DNA from: Microbacterium sp. C7(2022)
GTDB lineage: Bacteria; Actinomycetota; Actinomycetes; Actinomycetales; Microbacteriaceae
NCBI RefSeq assembly: GCF_028823665.1
Contig: NZ_JAPEHV010000001.1
Span: 248,001 to 312,000, forward strand
Direction of reading: 5' to 3'
Length of the DNA: 64,000 bases
The notes beneath the pieces were generated by a model, which searched no databases, was not told the DNA's origin, and saw nothing but the letters and a program-made list of their open reading frames with translations. The position numbers were made by a program, and so were the translations under genes. Within the stretch, counting starts at the first letter, position 1; each line of letters starts with the position of its first letter. Of the stretch, positions 17,104 through 25,991 are shown piece by piece.

Positions 17104-18540
17104 ATGACTGACTCGTGGCAACAGCGCCCCGACGCGGACGGCACATCGCCGTTCGACCAGCTTCTCGACCGTTCGACCGAAGCCGAAACCAGTACTGAGT
17201 TCACCACCGCCTTCCGTGGATACGACAAGGAAGAAGTGGATGCCGCAATCGCCCGGCTGACCGCACAGGTGCGCGCCGAAGGCGACAAGGTCGCGTCCCT
17301 GCGCGACCAGGCCGTGCGCGAAGAGCGCGACGCGCAGACGCGTCAGAACGACGCGATCGCCTGGTACGAGGACGAGCTCGCCACCGTCCGCCAAAGCGCC
17401 GCCGATGCAGACCAGAAGATCGCCGAGGCCGAGCGACGCGCGCGCGAGCTCGAGGATGAGCTGACGGCGAACGCGGCGAAGATGGCCGACGCCGAGCAGA
17501 AGATCCAGGCGCTCTCGGATGAACTTGTCGAGTCGTCCGAGGAATCGGCCGGCAAGGCGCAGTTCGAAGACATCTTGCGCGTGGCCGAAGACCAGGCGGG
17601 CACGATCATCCGCAACGCCACCGTTCAGGCTGACCGCCTCCTCGAGGCCGCGCGCGAAGAGATCGCGCATCAGCGCGCGGAGGCGCTCGCCGAAGCCGAC
17701 GCGATCACTTCCCGCGCCGAGCACGACGCCCAGCAGGTACGTCTGCGCATCGACACCGAGCTGACCGCGCACACCGCCCAGCTCGAGCGCGAAGCGGCTC
17801 ACGCCGCCGAGAAGGTTGCGCAGGCCGACCGCGAGGCCTCGGCCATCCGCACCGAATCCGAGAAGGGTGCCGCGGCACTGCGGTCACTCGTTGCGCGCGA
17901 GACCGAGCAAGCACGCGCGGAGGCAGAGGACACCGTGCGCGAGCTGCGCGTGCGCGCTCTCGAATTCGAAGAGTCGCTGACGCGCCGGCAGGACGACGCG
18001 CAGCAGGAGTTCCTCACCCTGCACAACCAGGCCGTCGCCCACGCCGAGCGCATCACGCAGGACGCGAACCAGCAGGTTGCTGCATCGCTCGAGCACGCAC
18101 AGCGCGTGTCGGCGAAAGCCGAGGACTTCGACCGGCTCATGCGTGCCCAGGCTCAGCAGATCGAAGCCGACGCACATGTGCGCGCCGGTGAGATCCTCGA
18201 GCGTGCCCGCGCCAAGGCCGAGAAGATCATCGACACGGTCACCGGGCACTCGCAGTCGGTGCTTCGGGATGCCGAAGACCGGACGCGGCAGCTGCGTTGG
18301 CAGCAGCACCAGTTGACCAGCTTCATGTCGGAGGTCAAGGAGCTCATCCGCCCCGAGCAGTCGCTCAGCGCGGCTCGTGCGGAGAGCGGTGCGGCCGCTG
18401 ACCTCGACGCCGAGTACGCCGAGGAGTTCGCGTCCGCCGAAACGCCCGAGGCTGCCGAGGAACTCGAAGCACCCGAGCAACTTGAATCAGACAGCGAGCT
18501 CGAATCAGACAGCGAGCTCGAATCGGCCGACCGGTCCTGA
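17104..18540 (+). CDS. DivIVA-like coiled-coil protein
   Basis: 478 residues. After about 35 residues a short DivIVA-type motif (AFRGYDKEEVDAAIARL) appears. It is followed by almost continuous coiled coil from about residue 50 to 420, rich in Ala/Glu/Arg/Gln. The C-terminus is a disordered acidic tail with ESDSEL twice in tandem. Such proteins organise polar growth or cell division scaffolds in Actinobacteria, bound to the inner membrane surface or forming filaments. An ATG with GGAG about 8 nt upstream is used. TAGAGT at 17068-17073 may be its -10. It is clearly not a transporter or enzyme; the precise role (DivIVA, Scy or FilP-like) is not settled. Confidence 0.8.
   Translation: MTDSWQQRPDADGTSPFDQLLDRSTEAETSTEFTTAFRGYDKEEVDAAIARLTAQVRAEGDKVASLRDQAVREERDAQTRQNDAIAWYEDELATVRQSAADADQKIAEAERRARELEDELTANAAKMADAEQKIQALSDELVESSEESAGKAQFEDILRVAEDQAGTIIRNATVQADRLLEAAREEIAHQRAEALAEADAITSRAEHDAQQVRLRIDTELTAHTAQLEREAAHAAEKVAQADREASAIRTESEKGAAALRSLVARETEQARAEAEDTVRELRVRALEFEESLTRRQDDAQQEFLTLHNQAVAHAERITQDANQQVAASLEHAQRVSAKAEDFDRLMRAQAQQIEADAHVRAGEILERARAKAEKIIDTVTGHSQSVLRDAEDRTRQLRWQQHQLTSFMSEVKELIRPEQSLSAARAESGAAADLDAEYAEEFASAETPEAAEELEAPEQLESDSELESDSELESADRS
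18484..18519 (+). repeat. Perfect 18-bp tandem duplication in the coiled-coil gene
   Basis: GAATCAGACAGCGAGCTC occurs twice without a gap and encodes ESDSEL twice. A partial third unit (ESADRS) follows at the C-terminus. It keeps the frame and lies in the disordered tail, where length variation should be tolerated. Confidence 0.9.
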
Positions 18541-18553
18541 GACCCGATCGGCC
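18525..18553. terminator. Bidirectional terminator-like hairpin between convergent genes
   Basis: GGCCGACCGGTC and GACCCGATCGGCC form a near-perfect stem with a CTGA loop. It overlaps the stop codon of the coiled-coil gene and faces the end of the threonine aldolase gene (18563). There is no T-run. Confidence 0.4.
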
Positions 18554-18562
18554 GGGCCGGGA

Positions 18563-19630
18563 TCAGGCGCTGGTGAGGCGCCCGATCTCGGCGACGAACG
18601 CATCGATGTCCTCTTCGGTGGTGTCGAACGAGCACATCCAGCGGACTTCGTTCTGCGCGGCATCCCAGTCGTAAAAGCGGAACTTTTCGCGCAGTGCGTC
18701 AGCGACCCCATCGGGGAGCGTCGCGAAGACCCCGTTGGCCTGCGTGGGCTGGGTGAAGGCGACGCCCGTGATGCGGCCGTCGGCGAGCCCTGCCTCGACA
18801 CCTGCGCGCAGGCGCTGCGCCATGGCGTTGGAGTGGGTCGCGTTCCGCAGCCACAGATCTCCCTCGAGAAGCGCGATGAGCTGTGCCGACACGAAGCGCA
18901 TCTTCGAGCTGAGCTGCATGTTCAGCTTGCGCAGGAACAGCAGCCCCTCAGACGCGGCGGGATCGAGCACGACGACGGCTTCGCCGAGCATCGCGCCGTT
19001 CTTGGTGCCGCCGAAGCTCAGCACGTCGACACCGGCGTCACGCGTGAAGGCGCGCAACGGCAGGCCGAGCGACGCGGCCGCGTTCGAGATGCGAGCGCCG
19101 TCCATGTGCAGGCGCATGCCCAACGGATGGATGTGGTCGGCGATCGCGCGAATCTCTTCGGGTGTGTACAGCGTGCCGAGTTCAGTCGACTGGGTGATCG
19201 AGACCACCAGCGGCTGCGCGCGGTGTTCGTCACCCCAGCCCCATGCCTCGCGGTCGATGAGCTCGGGAGTGAGCTTGCCGTCGGGGGTCGGCACATTCAG
19301 GATCTTGATGCCCGCCACGCGCTCGGGTGCACCGCCCTCGTCGACATTGATGTGAGCAGTGGATGCCGCGACCACGGCGCCCCAGCGCGGCAGCATCGAC
19401 TGAAGCCCGGTGACGTTCGCCCCGGTGCCGTTGAAGACCGGAAACGCCTCGACGCCCTCGCCGAAGTGCTGCGTGAACACCTCTTGAAGGCGGGCGGTGT
19501 ACGCGTCCTCGCCGTAGGCGATCTGGTGGCCGCCGTTGGCGCTCGCGATCGCGTCGAGCACCTCGGGGTGCACGCCGGAGTAGTTGTCGCTGGCGAAGCC
19601 GCGCACGGCGGCGTCATGAATGGTGGTCAC
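18563..19630 (-). CDS. Low-specificity threonine aldolase / beta-eliminating lyase
   Basis: 355 residues, a fold-type I PLP enzyme. The Schiff-base lysine is Lys210 in LSFGGTKNGAM. Asp177 in HMDGARISNA binds the pyridine nitrogen and His93 probably stacks on the ring. GTGANVTGLQ (68-77) makes the phosphate site. It cleaves L-threonine or allo-threonine to glycine and acetaldehyde. The GTG start follows the SDR gene by 44 bp on the same strand, so the two may be co-transcribed. Confidence 0.88.
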   Translation of the reverse strand: MTTIHDAAVRGFASDNYSGVHPEVLDAIASANGGHQIAYGEDAYTARLQEVFTQHFGEGVEAFPVFNGTGANVTGLQSMLPRWGAVVAASTAHINVDEGGAPERVAGIKILNVPTPDGKLTPELIDREAWGWGDEHRAQPLVVSITQSTELGTLYTPEEIRAIADHIHPLGMRLHMDGARISNAAASLGLPLRAFTRDAGVDVLSFGGTKNGAMLGEAVVVLDPAASEGLLFLRKLNMQLSSKMRFVSAQLIALLEGDLWLRNATHSNAMAQRLRAGVEAGLADGRITGVAFTQPTQANGVFATLPDGVADALREKFRFYDWDAAQNEVRWMCSFDTTEEDIDAFVAEIGRLTSA

Positions 19631-19674
19631 GAGGGTCCAATCTCACGGGAATTGTCAGGTACAGGGGAGCGGGG

Positions 19675-20364
19675 TCAGGCCACGTCGATCACGCTGTCGT
19701 TCAGGTCGGCCGCGTCCGTGGCCCACAGGTCGACGAAGGCAGCGGCCAGCGTGTTCTCGAGGCCTGCGAGAGCCTTCACTCGGAAGATGACGGATGCCGC
19801 GCGCAGCGGCGCTTCGCGTTCGCGCGCGTCCTTCGCGAAGCCCTGGGCGACAGCGCGCGTCCACGCCTCGCTTGCCGCTTTCACCGCCGCATAGTTGGCG
19901 CCGCCGGCAAGGGGGCGTGCGACAGCGGTGGACGAGACGATGGCCAGGCGCGCGGCATCCGATGATCGAAGATCCTGGTCGAATGCCCGCGTGACATGCC
20001 GGAGGGCTGTGACGGACTGCTCGAGGAAGCGGTAGTCCTCATCGCTCTGACCGGCCAGTCCGCCGCCCCCGCGCCATCCGCCGACGAGGTACAGGATGCC
20101 GTCGATGGGGCCGAACCGTCGGTGCACGTCGTCTGCGAGTTCGGCGACGGCGCTCTCGTCCGTGAGATCGCAGCGCGCCGTCTCGGCCCCGGTACGTGCG
20201 ACGACGTCGGTGAGTTTCTCGGCATCACGGCCCACCACGACGACGGTGGCGCCGGCCCTACGCGCGGCCTCGGTGACGGCGAGGCCGGCCGCGCTCGTGC
20301 CACCGGCGAGAAGAATCGTGCGTCCGCTCAGCACTCCCGACGGTCCATCGATCGATTCGTTCAC
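19675..20364 (-). CDS. Short-chain dehydrogenase/reductase (SDR)
   Basis: 229 residues, a classical short SDR. The NAD(P) motif is LLAGGTSAAGLAV near residue 18, DLTD follows at about 67, and YLVGG takes the place of NNAG. The catalytic Ser is in IVSSTAV and the YxxxK pair is in YAAVK. The GTG start has GGGAGG upstream. It lies upstream of the threonine aldolase and diverges from the MFS gene by 56 bp. The substrate is unknown; NAD(P)-linked oxidation of a hydroxy amino acid is one guess from context. Confidence 0.82.
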   Translation of the reverse strand: MNESIDGPSGVLSGRTILLAGGTSAAGLAVTEAARRAGATVVVVGRDAEKLTDVVARTGAETARCDLTDESAVAELADDVHRRFGPIDGILYLVGGWRGGGGLAGQSDEDYRFLEQSVTALRHVTRAFDQDLRSSDAARLAIVSSTAVARPLAGGANYAAVKAASEAWTRAVAQGFAKDAREREAPLRAASVIFRVKALAGLENTLAAAFVDLWATDAADLNDSVIDVA

Positions 20365-20420
20365 CGGATCATCCTCCCACTTGACTTCCGTATGTCGGTG
20401 GTCGGGTCTACCGTCGACAC

Positions 20421-21869
20421 ATGACCGACGACGCTGCTCCGTCGCCCGAATCCGGGCCGGCGGATCCCGCGCCGCCGCCCGGCGGCATGCGCATCTTCAT
20501 GCAGGTGCTGGTGAACACGGCGGTGGCCAACATCACGACGAGCTTCTTGTGGTTTGCGCTGACGTTCTGGGCCTACCTCGAGACTCGCTCCGTTCTGGCG
20601 ACCGGCATCATCGGCGGCGTCTACATGCTGCTGATCGCCGCATTCGGGATGCTGTTCGGAACGGTCGTCGATCGCCACCGAAAGCACCGCGTCATGGTGC
20701 TGTCGGCCTTCGTGACGCTGGTGGCCTTCCTTATCAGCGGTGCACTGTGGGTCGCGCTCGGCGAGAGCACCGTCGCTGACCTCGGCGGCGTGTGGTTCTG
20801 GGTCTTCTCGGGCATCATCCTCGCCGGTGCCGTGGTCGAGAACCTGCGCAACATCGCGCTGTCGACCACGGTGACATTGCTCGTCCCCACCGAGCGCCAC
20901 GCCAACGCGAATGGACTCGTCGGCACGGTCCAGGGTGTCGCATTCATGGTGACGAGTGTCTTCAGCGGGCTGGCGATCGGCCTGCTCGGCATGGGCTGGA
21001 CCCTCGTGATCGCCCTCGTGCTCACGGCGGCGGCGCTGATCCACCTGCTGTTCTTGCGCATCCCCGAAGAGGTGCCCGAGAGCACCGGCGAGAAGCGGCC
21101 GCTGGTCGACCTGCGCGGCAGCGTGCGTGCTGTGGCGGCCGTATCGGGCCTGTTCGCGCTGATCCTCTTCTCGACGCTCAACAACCTCATCGGCGGCGTC
21201 TACATGGCGCTCATGGACCCGTACGGGCTCGAACTCTTCCCGGTCGAGGTGTGGGGCATCGTGCTCGGCGTCACAGCGACGGGCTTCATCATCGGCGGGG
21301 GATTGATCGCCAAGTTCGGTCTCGGGCGCAACCCCATCCGCACCATGCTGCTGTTCGCGGTGGCGATGGGTGCCCTGGGCGCCCTGTTTACGATCCGCGA
21401 GTGGTGGTGGCTGTACGCCCTGGGCATCTGGCTGTACATGTGCCTGATCCCCGTGATCGAAGCCTCTGAGCAGACGGTGATCCAGAAGGTCGTCCCGTTC
21501 CGCACCCAGGGGCGCGTGTTCGGTTTCGCGCAGGCGTTCGAAGCGTCGGCTGCGCCGGTGACCGCGTTTCTCATCGCGCCGATCGCGCAATTCTGGATCA
21601 TCCCCTACATGGACAGCGATGAGGGCTCCCAGAACTGGGCCTGGTTGCTGGGCGAGGGCAACGCGCGAGGGATCGCGCTGGTGTTCCTGTTCGCCGGGCT
21701 GATCATGATCGCCCTGTCGCTGTTGGCATTCACCACGAAGGCGTACCGAACCCTGTCGGCCGAGTTTGCCGGTCAAACCGAGTCGGTGCCGGTCGCTGAA
21801 GCGCCCGACGCCCCCATGAAGCCCGGGGTATCGGACGCTCCCGTGGCGCCCGAGCGCTCCGCTGGGTGA
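20421..21869 (+). CDS. MFS transporter
   Basis: 482 residues with about twelve hydrophobic segments. The MFS loop motif appears as GTVVDRHRKHRVMV between the second and third segments. Pro-rich N- and C-terminal tails are cytosolic. The sequence resembles the Bcr/enterobactin-exporter (EntS-like) branch of drug/H+ antiporters. The ATG has no ribosome site, but TACCGT ends 6 nt upstream, so a leaderless transcript is likely. The substrate is not evident. Confidence 0.85.
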   Translation: MTDDAAPSPESGPADPAPPPGGMRIFMQVLVNTAVANITTSFLWFALTFWAYLETRSVLATGIIGGVYMLLIAAFGMLFGTVVDRHRKHRVMVLSAFVTLVAFLISGALWVALGESTVADLGGVWFWVFSGIILAGAVVENLRNIALSTTVTLLVPTERHANANGLVGTVQGVAFMVTSVFSGLAIGLLGMGWTLVIALVLTAAALIHLLFLRIPEEVPESTGEKRPLVDLRGSVRAVAAVSGLFALILFSTLNNLIGGVYMALMDPYGLELFPVEVWGIVLGVTATGFIIGGGLIAKFGLGRNPIRTMLLFAVAMGALGALFTIREWWWLYALGIWLYMCLIPVIEASEQTVIQKVVPFRTQGRVFGFAQAFEASAAPVTAFLIAPIAQFWIIPYMDSDEGSQNWAWLLGEGNARGIALVFLFAGLIMIALSLLAFTTKAYRTLSAEFAGQTESVPVAEAPDAPMKPGVSDAPVAPERSAG

Positions 21870-21897
21870 CGACGTTTTTCTTGCGGACACGCAGGTG

Positions 21898-23310
21898 TCA
21901 GTCGGTGCCGCGGATGCCGGTGGTCGACTCGATCACCGGGCGCATCTTCTTCTCCAGCGCTTCGAAGAACATCGACAGAGGGAACTCGTCATCGAGCACC
22001 TGATCCGTGTAGCCCTTCGGAGGACCCGCGAGCACGTCATCGCTGAGGCCCCGCGCCCACACTGACGCCGGGTGCGGCGTCAGCACACCGCTGACCAAGG
22101 CGTAGGCGGCCAGCCAGTGCGCCATCTTGGGGCGGTCGATCGAGCGCCAGTACAGCTCGTCGATCGCATCGCTGAGGGCGACCACGGCGGCGGGAACCTC
22201 CGCCCAATCGAACGCGAGAGCGGTGTCGGTCCAATGCAGCACGCCGCGCTGGTGCAGCCACGCGAAAAGCAGCTGCCCGCCGACCGCGTCGTAGTTGCGG
22301 ACGCGGGTGCCGGTGATCGCGAAGCGGAAGATGCGGTCGAAGATCACGGCGTACTGCACCAACGCCGCGTGCTCGAGCATTTCGGCTTCGGCCGCGGTGA
22401 GGTCGCCTGCGGCATCCGCTCGCTCCTGCAGGCGCTTGTGAATGGCCACGCACTCGCGGAATGCCGTGAGGTCGCACCGCAGCTCTTCGAGGGAGTAGAG
22501 GAAGAACGGCATGCGCTGCTTGATCATGAACGGGTCGAACGGCAGGTCGCCGCGCATGTGCGTGCGATCGTGGATGAGATCCCACATCACGAACGTTTTC
22601 TCAGCGAGCGACTGGTCTTCGAGCAGGCGCGCTGCGGCATCGGGCAGGTCGAGCTTGGTGATCTCCGAAGCCGCACGCACCACACGCCGGTACCGTGCCG
22701 CTTCGCGGTCCTGGAAAATCGCACCCCACGTGAACGTCGGGATTTCGCGCATCGCGACCGTCTCGGGGAAGAGTACGGCCGAATTCGTGTCGTACCCGGG
22801 CGTGAAGTCGAGCAGACGCAACGACACAAAGAGGCGGTTGGTGTACTCGGACTCGAGGTGGGCGATGAACTCGGGCCAGATCACCTCGACCAGCAGCGCC
22901 TCGACGAATCGGTTCTGCGACCCGTTCTGCGTGTACATCGGGAAGACCACCAAATGGCGGATGCCGTCTGTGCGGTGCTGCTGCGGCTGGAACAACACCA
23001 GGGAGTCGAGGAAGTCGGGGACGCCGAACCCCTCGCGAGCCCAGCGGTCGAAATCGGTGATGGATGCCGCGAGGTATGCGGCATCGTGGGGGAACGCCGG
23101 CGCGAGGTCGGCGATGGCGGCCGTGATGGTCTTCACGTGTGCGCGCGCGGCGCCGTGGTGGGCAGCGTCAGGGACGGAACCGTCCTTGGTCTGAAGCTCC
23201 TGGAGCGCGGTGGCAGCTGCCTTCAATGCGTGCCAGGGCGCACTGTGCTCGATCGTGGAGACGTCGATGGCCGGTGCGGTGTCAGGCTTCTGCGGCATGA
23301 GCAGGGACAT
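21898..23310 (-). CDS. Conserved hypothetical protein, probably DUF6421
   Basis: 470 residues, soluble, with no signal or membrane segment. I recognise it only tentatively as the actinobacterial DUF6421 family. A striking central block, DLIHDRTHMRGDLPFDPFMI near residue 240, combines two histidines and several acids and looks like a metal or substrate site. A good GGAGG site lies 6 nt before the ATG. It is divergent from the Lrp-type regulator, with a perfect palindrome between them. Together with the nearby SDR and threonine aldolase this suggests an amino-acid-related, Lrp-controlled function, which is inference. Confidence 0.65.
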   Translation of the reverse strand: MSLLMPQKPDTAPAIDVSTIEHSAPWHALKAAATALQELQTKDGSVPDAAHHGAARAHVKTITAAIADLAPAFPHDAAYLAASITDFDRWAREGFGVPDFLDSLVLFQPQQHRTDGIRHLVVFPMYTQNGSQNRFVEALLVEVIWPEFIAHLESEYTNRLFVSLRLLDFTPGYDTNSAVLFPETVAMREIPTFTWGAIFQDREAARYRRVVRAASEITKLDLPDAAARLLEDQSLAEKTFVMWDLIHDRTHMRGDLPFDPFMIKQRMPFFLYSLEELRCDLTAFRECVAIHKRLQERADAAGDLTAAEAEMLEHAALVQYAVIFDRIFRFAITGTRVRNYDAVGGQLLFAWLHQRGVLHWTDTALAFDWAEVPAAVVALSDAIDELYWRSIDRPKMAHWLAAYALVSGVLTPHPASVWARGLSDDVLAGPPKGYTDQVLDDEFPLSMFFEALEKKMRPVIESTTGIRGTD

Positions 23311-23379
23311 GCAGACCTCCGGTGCGCATAGGGATGATTCCTGCTCATGCTAGAGATCTTCCGCTTAGGTGTGTCTTGC

Positions 23380-23396
23380 ACAGGAAAGCTTCCTGT
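23380..23396. promoter_or_regulatory. Palindromic operator candidate for the Lrp-type regulator
   Basis: ACAGGAA, spacer AGC, TTCCTGT: perfect 7-bp arms. It lies in the 118-bp divergent region between the DUF6421-like gene and the regulator. It overlaps the expected -35 position of the regulator's leaderless promoter (-10 TAGAGT at 23417-23422). Lrp/AsnC proteins commonly bind such dyads and autoregulate. Confidence 0.55.
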
Positions 23397-23428
23397 CTGA
23401 GATGGGTCGCGAGGCTTAGAGTGGGGTC

Positions 23429-23896
23429 ATGCCCACGAAAGATTCCGCCCGCCTCGATGACGCCACCGACGCCCACATCGTGCGGGAAGTGTCGGGGAAT
23501 GCCCGTGCGACCCTCGCGGAACTCTCTGTCGCGGTGGGCCTGTCGGTATCGGCCGTGCAGGCGCGGCTGCGCAAACTCGAAGCCCGCGGCGTCATCGCCG
23601 GGTACCGTGCCGTGGTCGATCCCGAGGCGGTCGGCAAACCCCTGGCCGCGTTCGTCGAGATCACTCCCCTCGATCCCGCCCAACCCGACAATGCGCCGGA
23701 GTTGTTGGCGCACCTCAGCGAGATCGAGGCCTGCCACTCGATCGCGGGGCAAGCAAGCTACATGCTGTTCGTGCGGGTCGCGACGCCGCGCGACCTCGAG
23801 ACGCTGATTCGAGACATCCGCCTTGCGGCATCGGTCAACACCCGCACGACGGTGGTGCTGCAGACGTTCTATGAAGGACGGCCGCTACTGACCTGA
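23429..23896 (+). CDS. Lrp/AsnC family transcriptional regulator
   Basis: 155 residues. The N-terminal winged helix-turn-helix reads ATLAELSVAVGLSVSAVQ, then RLRKLEARGVIAGY. The C-terminal RAM ligand-sensing domain spans about residues 70-150. Such regulators respond to amino acids. TAGAGT is 6 nt before the ATG, indicating a leaderless mRNA. Its divergent neighbour, the DUF6421-like gene, is the most likely target besides itself. Confidence 0.9.
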   Translation: MPTKDSARLDDATDAHIVREVSGNARATLAELSVAVGLSVSAVQARLRKLEARGVIAGYRAVVDPEAVGKPLAAFVEITPLDPAQPDNAPELLAHLSEIEACHSIAGQASYMLFVRVATPRDLETLIRDIRLAASVNTRTTVVLQTFYEGRPLLT

Positions 23897-23914
23897 CTTC
23901 CCGCGCCGCACACG

Positions 23915-23954
23915 CACGTGGGCCGGGCGGCCCGAAGGCGACCCGGCCCACGTG
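23915..23954. terminator. Bidirectional intrinsic terminator
   Basis: CACGTGGGCCGGG and CCCGGCCCACGTG form a perfect 13-bp stem with a 14-nt loop. It lies exactly between the convergent ends of the Lrp gene (23896) and the ABC substrate-binding gene (23966). Confidence 0.8.
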
Positions 23955-23965
23955 AAGGGGTGCGG

Positions 23966-25147
23966 CTACTGACCGCCCTCGGTGAGGGTGACCTCGAGCG
24001 GGGTGAAGTCGGCGCCGGTGACGTCGATCCCTTCGGCCTCGAGCGCCTCGAGCGCCGCCTCGATGTACGTGTTGTCGTAGGCGGATGCCGGAGGCTCTGC
24101 CGTGATCAGGTTGAGCCCGTCCTGGTTGGTCGCAGCGAGAGCACCGGCGACGGTCTGGTCCCAGGCTGCGGCGTCGATGATGCCGATCCCAGCGGTGGAC
24201 GGCCAGATGAGTTTGTTCGTCTCATTGGTCTGCCACAGCTGGTGCGTGGGCCCGACCGGGAACGCGGCTTCGGCGTTCGAGGCGACATCCCACACCAGGG
24301 CTGCCGCATCTTCGGCGTTGTCGCGGGCGTACACCCAGCCCTTCACGACAGCCTTGAGGAAGCGTTCGGCCGCGTCCGCGTACGCCGGGTCGCTCGCCAG
24401 CCGTTCGGTGTCGGCCCAGATCGCGTCCTGCAGCATCGCGCCGACGGTGTCCTGGTAGGACACGATCGACAGGTCGTCCATCGTGTACAGCTCGCCGGTG
24501 TCGGGGTTCACCGTTTCGAGTACCTGGGCAAGCTCGTTGTAGGTCATGGCCTGCGCGGCATCCACATCCCCGTCCAGCAACGCGTTCATGGAGAAGTCCT
24601 GCGTCGTGATCGAGACGCTCGTCGAGTCGAGCCCTTCGTCGGCCATCGCCGCGAAGATCTCCCACTCGTTGCCGAAGCCCCACGAACCGATGCGCTTGCC
24701 CTCGAAATCGGCGACCGAGGTGATGCCCGAGTCGGCCCACGCGACCTGCAACGTGCCCGAACGCTCGAAGATCTGGGCGATGTTGGTGAGCTCGACCCCG
24801 GTTGCTTCGATCGTGCCGAGCACTTTCGGTACCCACGCGACGGCGAAGTCGACGTCGCCTGAGATGAGGGCGTCCTGGGGCACGATGTCGCCGCCGGAGG
24901 GGAGGATCTCGACTGAGTCGAACCCCTCTTCCTCGAAGTAGCCGAGCTCCTGCGCCGCGTAGTAGCCGGCGAACTGGGCCTGCGGCAGCCACTGCAGTTG
25001 CAGCGAGATCTCGGTCAGTGGCTCGAAGTCGTCCGAGTCGGTGTCGGGTGCGGGTTCAGAGGACGACCCGCTGCAGCCTGCGAGGGTGAGGACGGCGGCG
25101 GTGGCCGCGGACGCAAGCAGAAGGCCGCGTCGAGTGCTGTGTCGCAT
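23966..25147 (-). CDS. ABC transporter substrate-binding lipoprotein, NMT1/THI5/SsuA-like
   Basis: 393 residues from the ATG at 25147, chosen because GGAAGG lies about 7 nt upstream. The signal peptide ends in the lipobox LAGC with Cys25. The mature sequence begins LQLQWLPQAQFAGYYAAQELGYFEEEGF, typical of NMT1/THI5-like binding proteins that carry pyrimidine-like, sulfonate or nitrate ligands. It is the last gene of the pyrimidine/hydantoin operon and completes its ABC importer. A dihydropyrimidine, hydantoin or N-carbamoyl compound is the likely ligand, inferred from context. Confidence 0.88.
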   Translation of the reverse strand: MRHSTRRGLLLASAATAAVLTLAGCSGSSSEPAPDTDSDDFEPLTEISLQLQWLPQAQFAGYYAAQELGYFEEEGFDSVEILPSGGDIVPQDALISGDVDFAVAWVPKVLGTIEATGVELTNIAQIFERSGTLQVAWADSGITSVADFEGKRIGSWGFGNEWEIFAAMADEGLDSTSVSITTQDFSMNALLDGDVDAAQAMTYNELAQVLETVNPDTGELYTMDDLSIVSYQDTVGAMLQDAIWADTERLASDPAYADAAERFLKAVVKGWVYARDNAEDAAALVWDVASNAEAAFPVGPTHQLWQTNETNKLIWPSTAGIGIIDAAAWDQTVAGALAATNQDGLNLITAEPPASAYDNTYIEAALEALEAEGIDVTGADFTPLEVTLTEGGQ

Positions 25148-25205
25148 AGTGTTTCCCTTCCAGATGGTGTGGTGGTGCAAGGGGTACTGCTCTCCTGCTT
25201 CCGGG

Positions 25206-25991
25206 CTAGCCCGGCATCCTCCTGGCCGTCAGGCGCTCGAACAGCGAGCTGGCGAGGAAGAAGATGAGGCCGATCACGATGCCGGCGAAGACATAGGCCC
25301 ACGCGAGTGCGGCGTTGCCGCTCTTGGCCATGGTGGCGATCGCCGTCCCGATGCCGTCGGCGGGGCCGCCGAAGTACTCGGCGACGAGCGCCGAGATCAC
25401 GGCGAGCGAACTGGCGATGCGCACGCCGACGGCTAGATACGGCAGCGCCGTCGGCAGCGTCAGCTTGCGAAAAGTTTGCCCGCCACCGGCGGCGTACGCG
25501 CGGAACAGGTCCCGCTGCACCGGGCGGGCCTGTCGCAGCCCGCGCAGCATGTTGAGGTAGACCGGCACGAAGGCCGCGATTCCGGCGATCGCCTGACGAC
25601 CGAACTGGCTCGACGCGCCGAACATCGTGTTGAACAAGGGTGTGAGGGCGACGATCGGGACGACGGCGATCGCCGCGACGACCGGGGCCGCCATGAGGTC
25701 GATCGGTCGAGCCCATGCCGCGATTCCCGCGGCGATGATGGCGAGGATGCTGCCGCACACCAGTCCGACGAACGCGTTGCCACCGGTGATCCAGGCGTCT
25801 TCGACGATGATCGCGGTGTGTGTGGTGAGCGCCTCGACGATCGCCGTCGGGCTGGGCAACATGCGAGGTGTCACGTGGGCGACGTCGACGAGCAGCTGCC
25901 ATGTCACAAGGACGATCACGCCTACGGCGATGGGAGCGATGATCCGCATCGCCTGGTCGCGTGTGCGCAACGGCACCGTCGCGCTGCTCAT
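25206..25991 (-). CDS. ABC transporter permease, SsuC/TauC-like (second)
   Basis: 261 residues with about six membrane segments, starting AMRIIAPIAVGVIVLVTWQL. The EAA loop reads AYAAGGGQTFRKLTLPTALPYL. This is one of two permeases in the operon, so the channel is probably a heterodimer. The ATGA start overlaps the end of the ATPase gene, and the lipoprotein gene follows after 58 bp. Confidence 0.88.
   Translation of the reverse strand: MSSATVPLRTRDQAMRIIAPIAVGVIVLVTWQLLVDVAHVTPRMLPSPTAIVEALTTHTAIIVEDAWITGGNAFVGLVCGSILAIIAAGIAAWARPIDLMAAPVVAAIAVVPIVALTPLFNTMFGASSQFGRQAIAGIAAFVPVYLNMLRGLRQARPVQRDLFRAYAAGGGQTFRKLTLPTALPYLAVGVRIASSLAVISALVAEYFGGPADGIGTAIATMAKSGNAALAWAYVFAGIVIGLIFFLASSLFERLTARRMPG

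Noticed and set aside
20381..20414. TTGACT as the -35 of the MFS gene
   Set aside because: The spacing to TACCGT is 22 bp, too long for a standard promoter; only the -10/leaderless arrangement is kept.
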